From Armatimonadota bacterium (GTDB lineage: Bacteria > Sysuimicrobiota > Sysuimicrobiia > Sysuimicrobiales > Humicultoraceae): DNA of 10,077 bases. The notes below the pieces were generated by a model. It saw only the letters and a list, made by a program, of their open reading frames with translations. It ran no database searches and had not been told where the DNA came from. Made by a program: the position numbers and the translations under genes. Of this stretch, positions 6,172 to 10,077 are shown in pieces (position 1 is the first letter of the stretch; every line of letters starts with the position of its first letter). The DNA is taken from positions 1 through 10,077 of the forward strand of contig JACQGZ010000113.1 of the NCBI GenBank assembly GCA_016199305.1. Reading direction: 5' to 3'.

Positions 6172-8304
6172 TTGTCGCGACCACACCTTCGACTGTTCGC
6201 CGGCCTCGCCCTCATTGCTCTATCAGCATATCCAGGACACGCTGGGACCTCGGCGGTTCCCGACGCCTGGGCGCCGCCGGCCGGGCGTCCGGTCGTCATC
6301 CCCCAGCCGCAGTCCCTCCGCTGGCTGGACGGCGCCTTCGCGCTCGCCGATCAGACCCGTATCGTCGTCGGGGATGAGGCTGCGCCTGAGGATCTCTACG
6401 CCGCGCGGGACCTGAACGAGGAGATCCGCGCGCGGACGGGGCGCGCGCTGCCGGTGGTGAAGGCCGCCGCGGTGAGCGAGCCCCGAGACGTGATCGTCGT
6501 CGGCGAACCGGGGTTGAACCGCTGGGCCGAGACCCTGGCCGGCCGGGAGGGGCTGCGCGTCTCCCCCGCGGACCCGGGGCCGGAGGGGTACGCGCTGAAG
6601 GTCGCGCCGGCCTACATCGTCGCCGCGGGCAGCGACCGCCGGGGCACCTATTACGCGGTGCAGACCCTGCGGCAGCTGCTGACGCGCGCGGGCGCCGGCT
6701 ACGCCTTCCAGGGCGCCGAGGTCCGAGACTGGCCGGTGCACCGGGTGCGCGCCGTGCACATCCTGCTGGACAACGCCTCCGACGAGTTTCACGTCGCCCT
6801 GATTGACCGCATCCTCAGCAAGTTCAAGTTCAATACCATCGTGGCCGAGTCCGAGTACGTGCGCTGGGAGAGCGCGCGCAATCTCTGGCACCCCAGCGGG
6901 GCGACGAAGGAGGAGGTGCAGGCGCTGCTGCGGGCGGCGCGGGAGCATCACCTCGAGGTCATCCCCCTGATCCAGACGCTCGGCCACGCCGAGTGGCTGT
7001 ACACCAACAACCAGAACCTGGACCTGCTGGAGATCCCTCCCGAGCAGAGCAACGCGCGCTACGTCTACAACCCGCTCAATCCCCGCGTCTACGAGGTGCT
7101 CCTCCCGATCCTCGATGAGGCGGTCAGACTCTTCCAGCCCCGCTATCTGCACATCGGACACGACGAGGTGCGCAATGTCGTCCCCTTCCCCTGGTCCGAC
7201 GAGGGCAAGCGCCTCGGCTTCGGCGAGCTCTTCGTCCGCGACACGCTGAAACTGCACGAATTCCTCAAGGCCCGTCAGGTGGGAACGATGATGTGGGGCG
7301 ACGTCCTGCTGACCAACGCATTCGCCCGAGAGATCGACCGCCTCCCCCGCGAGATCGTGATGGTGGACTGGCAGTACCAGGAGGCCAGCCGCTACCCCAG
7401 CCTGGCGCGCTTCGGGCAGTGGGGCTTCCCCACGATCGCGGCGACCTGGTGGAAGCCCAAAAACATCGCCGGGTTCGCGCAGGAAGGCGAACGCCAGCGG
7501 GTGCTGGGGATGCTGCGGACGACCTGGACCGGGCACTTCGCCAACCGCACCGTGCTGGAGCGGCAGTACCATCAGATCTACACCTACCTGACGGCCGCGG
7601 AGTCTTTTTGGAACCCGCGGGCGCAGCCGTCCGGGCGGCCCGCCGGCTACGATGCGGCGACGCGCTTCCGGCAGGAATGGCAGGTCCGGCCGGCGGCGGG
7701 GGGCCCTGTGCCGGGCTTTATCGTGGATCTGAGCGGCGCGGCCACCCGCAGCCACATCGACGAGAGCGGGCAGGGCTGGATCGGCAAGGGGCGCGAGTTT
7801 GATCTGCGGGCCCTCGCCCCGGGCAGGCGCCGGCTGGGCGGCATCCTCTTTGCGATCCTCGACCCCGCGAAGACCAAGGGCCGGTCCGTTCTGCTCCTGC
7901 GCGGCGCGCGGGAGGAGCTGCGCCGGCTGCCGGCGCGCGCCCGCGTCACCGTGGGCCAGCGTGCCGCAGTGATCGCAATTCTGCACGCCACGCCTTTCGC
8001 CGCCGGGAAATTCGGCGAAGAGATCGGATCGTACACGGTCCGTTACGAGGACGGTTCGCGGGAGACCATTCCGATTCTGTCCCGGCGCAACATCGGATCG
8101 TGGCTGGAAGAGCCCATCTCCATCGACCAGGAGATCGCCTGGTCGGGGCAGACGCTGTCCGGGCTGGAGGTGCGCCTGACCTTGCTGCGCTGGGTGAATC
8201 CGCACCCGCAGAAGGTCATCGCCGCCATCGAATTCGCCTCGAAGGGCACCGACGCGGCGCCCGCGATCTTTGCCGTGACGCTGCTCGCAGAGAAGGTCGA
8301 CTGA
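6172..8304 (+). CDS. Secreted GH20 beta-N-acetylhexosaminidase-like glycoside hydrolase with C-terminal module
   Basis: A 710-residue exported enzyme expected to release terminal beta-linked N-acetylglucosamine or N-acetylgalactosamine by substrate-assisted catalysis. Residues 1-24 form a Sec signal peptide (core LFAGLALIALSAY, cleavage after PGHA) with no lipobox cysteine. Residues 38-185 resemble the GH20b domain (VVIPQPQSLRWL, RRGTYYAVQTLRQLL). The TIM barrel runs from about 190 to 480 and carries LIQTLGHAEW (266-275), HIGHDE (327-332) with the Asp331-Glu332 pair, MMWGDV (373-378) and TIAATWW (421-427). Residues 515-705 form a separate beta-rich module (SYTVRYEDGSRETIPI, RRNIGSW), possibly carbohydrate-binding. 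The start is TTG 6172 with only a weak ribosome-binding site; an in-frame stop at 6157-6159 leaves almost no room upstream. The motif has His330 where many relatives have a small residue, so substrate preference may differ. Confidence 0.87.
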   Translation: MSRPHLRLFAGLALIALSAYPGHAGTSAVPDAWAPPAGRPVVIPQPQSLRWLDGAFALADQTRIVVGDEAAPEDLYAARDLNEEIRARTGRALPVVKAAAVSEPRDVIVVGEPGLNRWAETLAGREGLRVSPADPGPEGYALKVAPAYIVAAGSDRRGTYYAVQTLRQLLTRAGAGYAFQGAEVRDWPVHRVRAVHILLDNASDEFHVALIDRILSKFKFNTIVAESEYVRWESARNLWHPSGATKEEVQALLRAAREHHLEVIPLIQTLGHAEWLYTNNQNLDLLEIPPEQSNARYVYNPLNPRVYEVLLPILDEAVRLFQPRYLHIGHDEVRNVVPFPWSDEGKRLGFGELFVRDTLKLHEFLKARQVGTMMWGDVLLTNAFAREIDRLPREIVMVDWQYQEASRYPSLARFGQWGFPTIAATWWKPKNIAGFAQEGERQRVLGMLRTTWTGHFANRTVLERQYHQIYTYLTAAESFWNPRAQPSGRPAGYDAATRFRQEWQVRPAAGGPVPGFIVDLSGAATRSHIDESGQGWIGKGREFDLRALAPGRRRLGGILFAILDPAKTKGRSVLLLRGAREELRRLPARARVTVGQRAAVIAILHATPFAAGKFGEEIGSYTVRYEDGSRETIPILSRRNIGSWLEEPISIDQEIAWSGQTLSGLEVRLTLLRWVNPHPQKVIAAIEFASKGTDAAPAIFAVTLLAEKVD

Positions 8305-8315
8305 GGGAGGGGGGC

Positions 8316-9314
8316 ATGCGCCTAGAGGGTCGGGTGGTCGTCGAGGAATTCGAGCATGAGGCTCTAAAAGACAATCCCCTGGGCGACCCCGCGCGCCGCT
8401 CCATCCCCATCTACCTGCCCCCCGGGTACGAACGCAGCGGGCGCCGCTACCCGGTGATCTACTGGATCCACGGCTGGGGCGGCACGGGGCTGCAGGGGAC
8501 CAACTACAGCCCCTGGATCCCGTCGCTGCCGGAACTCATCGACCGGGTGATTCAGGAGGGCGCCCCTCCGGCGCTGCTGGTGATGGCGGACGTGTTCACG
8601 GCGTACGGCCACAGCCAGTGTCTTAACTCCTCGGCCACGGGCCGCTACGAGGATGCCGTCAAGGAACTGGTCGCCTACGTGGACACGCATTACCGCACCA
8701 TGGCCTCGCGCAACCACCGGGCGGTCAACGGGAAATCCAGCGGCGGCTACGGCGCGCTGGTGCTGGCGATGCGCAACCCCGGAGTGTTTGGAGCCCTCGC
8801 CTCCCACAGCGGGGATATGTACTTCGAGGCCTGCTACAAGGTGGACTTCTGGAAGGCCGCCGATGCCCTCCGCAAGCACGGCGGTCTGGATGGCTATCTG
8901 GCCGCGTGGCGCAAGGCGCCCAAGAAGATCGAGGAACTGACGCGGGCGATGATCACGGTGGTGGCGATGGCCATGGCCTACTCCCCCAACCCCGAGAGCC
9001 CGCACGGCTTCGACCTGCCCTTCGATCCGGAGACGGGCGAGGTGGACCACGCCGTCTGGACTCGCTGGCTGGAGTGGGATCCGGTGAATCTGGCCGAGCG
9101 GCACGCCGACGACCTGCGGGCGATGCGGCTGATCTACGTGGAGTGCGGCTCACGCGACCAGTACAACCTGCACCACGGCGCCCGGATCCTGCGCCGCCGG
9201 CTGGAGCGTCTGGGCATCCGGCACGAGTATGCGGAGTTTGACGACGACCACACCGCGGTCAACTACCGCTATGTCGAGTCGTTGCGGCGCCTATGCAACG
9301 TGCTCAAGGTGTAG
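8316..9314 (+). CDS. Alpha/beta-hydrolase esterase (esterase D-like, PF00756 type)
   Basis: A 332-residue serine hydrolase without signal peptide, so cytoplasmic. The fold is marked by IPIYLPPGYERSGRRYPVIYWIHGWGG (30-56). The nucleophile elbow GKSSG (139-143) has Ser141, and Asp281 in SRDQY and His312 in DDDHTAV complete a plausible triad. Family members hydrolyse acyl esters, including acetylated sugars, siderophores and S-formylglutathione. An insertion-like segment at about 170-255 between strand elements could shape the substrate pocket. The start is ATG 8316 with GGGAGG five bases upstream, 11 bases after the GH20 stop; the reading frame is open further upstream but there it is the shadow of GH20. 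Its place in a glycan-uptake cluster suggests removal of an acetyl or similar ester from an imported sugar. That role is inferred. Confidence 0.85.
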   Translation: MRLEGRVVVEEFEHEALKDNPLGDPARRSIPIYLPPGYERSGRRYPVIYWIHGWGGTGLQGTNYSPWIPSLPELIDRVIQEGAPPALLVMADVFTAYGHSQCLNSSATGRYEDAVKELVAYVDTHYRTMASRNHRAVNGKSSGGYGALVLAMRNPGVFGALASHSGDMYFEACYKVDFWKAADALRKHGGLDGYLAAWRKAPKKIEELTRAMITVVAMAMAYSPNPESPHGFDLPFDPETGEVDHAVWTRWLEWDPVNLAERHADDLRAMRLIYVECGSRDQYNLHHGARILRRRLERLGIRHEYAEFDDDHTAVNYRYVESLRRLCNVLKV

Positions 9315-10077
9315 CCGCCCAGGCCGCCGCCGCTCTCGCCCCGCGGCCGGCCATCCTGGGTCTCTCCCGGCGGCAGTGGCGGACGGCGCTGATCGCCTAC
9401 CTTTTCCTGCTCCCGGCGCTGCTCCTGCTCGGTCTCTTCACCTTCTACCCGGTGGCCTTCGGCACGGCGCTGAGCCTCTACCAGTACAACCTGCGGACGC
9501 TGACGGGACAGGAGCCGCTGCGCTTCGTCGGCCTCGACCACTTCCGCGCCCTCTGGAGCGATCGCTTCTTCTGGATCGCCATCGGCAACTCGCTCAAGTA
9601 CATCCTGGTGGTGCCGGTGCTGCAGTTCTGCTCCATCCTGCTGGCCGTGGCCGTCAACCGGCGGCTGCGCGGGATCACCTGGTTCCGCGCCGCCTACTAC
9701 ATCCCCGTCATCACCTCGATGGTCGTCGTCGGCCTGGTCTGGCGGTGGCTCTACGAGCAGGATGGGATCATCAACTACCTCCTGCTCACCGTCGGGCTGA
9801 TCGAGCGGCCGATCTCCTGGCTGGGGAATCCGCGCCTGGCCCTCTACTCGGTGATGTTCGTCACCTTCTGGAAGGGGTTGGGCTACTATATGGTGATCTA
9901 CCTGGCGGGGCTGCAGGCGATCTCGCCGGAGTACGAGGAGGCGGCGGTGATCGACGGCGCCGGGCGATGGCAGGTCTTCCGGCACGTCACACTGCCGCTG
10001 CTGCGGCCGTCCATCCTGGTGGCCTCGACGATCTCCACGATCGCCGCGCTGAAGATCTTCGAGGAAGTCTACGTGAT
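9293..10077 (+). CDS. ABC sugar transporter permease, MalF/UgpA type (runs off right edge)
   Basis: The first 261 residues of an inner-membrane permease; about 30-40 residues are missing if it has the usual length near 300. After an alanine-rich cytoplasmic start, the first membrane segment is ALIAYLFLLPALLLLGLFTFYPVAF, the standard opening of the MalF/UgpA group. Then come YQYN, FVGLDHFRAL, a membrane segment from SLKYILVVPVLQF, AAYYIPVITSMVVVGLVWRWLY, and TFWKGLGYYMVIYLAGLQ. The EAA loop EEAAVIDGAGRWQVFRHVTLP, which docks the ATPase, is intact. ATG 9293 overlaps the end of the esterase gene by 22 bases, implying translational coupling; only a weak ribosome-binding site is seen. It should pair with a MalG-type permease beyond the edge and with the solute-binding protein at 4452-5702. 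Confidence 0.92.
   Translation, partial: MQRAQGVAAQAAAALAPRPAILGLSRRQWRTALIAYLFLLPALLLLGLFTFYPVAFGTALSLYQYNLRTLTGQEPLRFVGLDHFRALWSDRFFWIAIGNSLKYILVVPVLQFCSILLAVAVNRRLRGITWFRAAYYIPVITSMVVVGLVWRWLYEQDGIINYLLLTVGLIERPISWLGNPRLALYSVMFVTFWKGLGYYMVIYLAGLQAISPEYEEAAVIDGAGRWQVFRHVTLPLLRPSILVASTISTIAALKIFEEVYV

Noticed and set aside
6223..8205. Long minus-strand open frame of 660 codons over the GH20 gene
   Set aside because: Antisense shadow of a recognisable glycoside hydrolase, with no motif and low-complexity composition.
8100..8315. N-terminal extension of the esterase by 72 residues
   Set aside because: These codons overlap the GH20 end in another frame, and a strong ribosome-binding site marks ATG 8316 as the start.
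9269..9985. Minus-strand open frame of 238 codons over the permease
   Set aside because: Antisense shadow; the plus strand encodes a clear permease with an intact EAA loop.

Overview
The window is GC-rich bacterial DNA, densely packed, with clear Shine-Dalgarno sequences and frequent GTG and TTG starts. A bacterial Ski2-type DExH helicase, a Thermus-like P5C dehydrogenase and a Phd/VapC-type toxin-antitoxin pair would fit a deep-branching, possibly thermophilic Terrabacteria-type lineage (Chloroflexota, Deinococcota, Armatimonadota or an uncultured relative). No marker here fixes the phylum, so this is a guess.

Left part (1-3035). A Ski2-like helicase runs off the left edge on the minus strand. 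It is divergent from a two-gene toxin-antitoxin module on the plus strand (Phd/YefM antitoxin, then PIN-domain toxin). The short space between them holds a perfect 8-bp inverted repeat flanked by two -10-like hexamers of opposite orientation. The toxin gene overlaps tail-to-tail with a complete minus-strand L-glutamate gamma-semialdehyde dehydrogenase gene.

Middle part (3036-4319). A tRNA-Ser(UGA) with encoded CCA lies 43 bases from the dehydrogenase start, with a palindromic -10 sequence between them. A small DUF167 gene follows the tRNA by 17 bases. It converges on and overlaps a minus-strand EamA-family transporter gene that is split by an apparent one-base deletion.

Right part (4452-10077). 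A single-direction cluster that looks like one operon encodes a secreted ABC solute-binding protein, a tautomerase with an N-terminal proline, a secreted GH20 beta-N-acetylhexosaminidase-like enzyme with a C-terminal beta-rich module, a cytoplasmic alpha/beta-hydrolase esterase, and the start of a MalF-type ABC permease cut by the right edge. The likely logic is extracytoplasmic trimming of an amino-sugar glycan, uptake of the product by the ABC system, and intracellular ester removal. The tautomerase is the unexpected member: it is lower in GC than its neighbours and has no obvious role in this pathway.

No CRISPR array, insertion sequence, rRNA gene or long repeat is visible. There is no gene-free stretch over 300 bases; the longest is about 130 bases (4320-4451).
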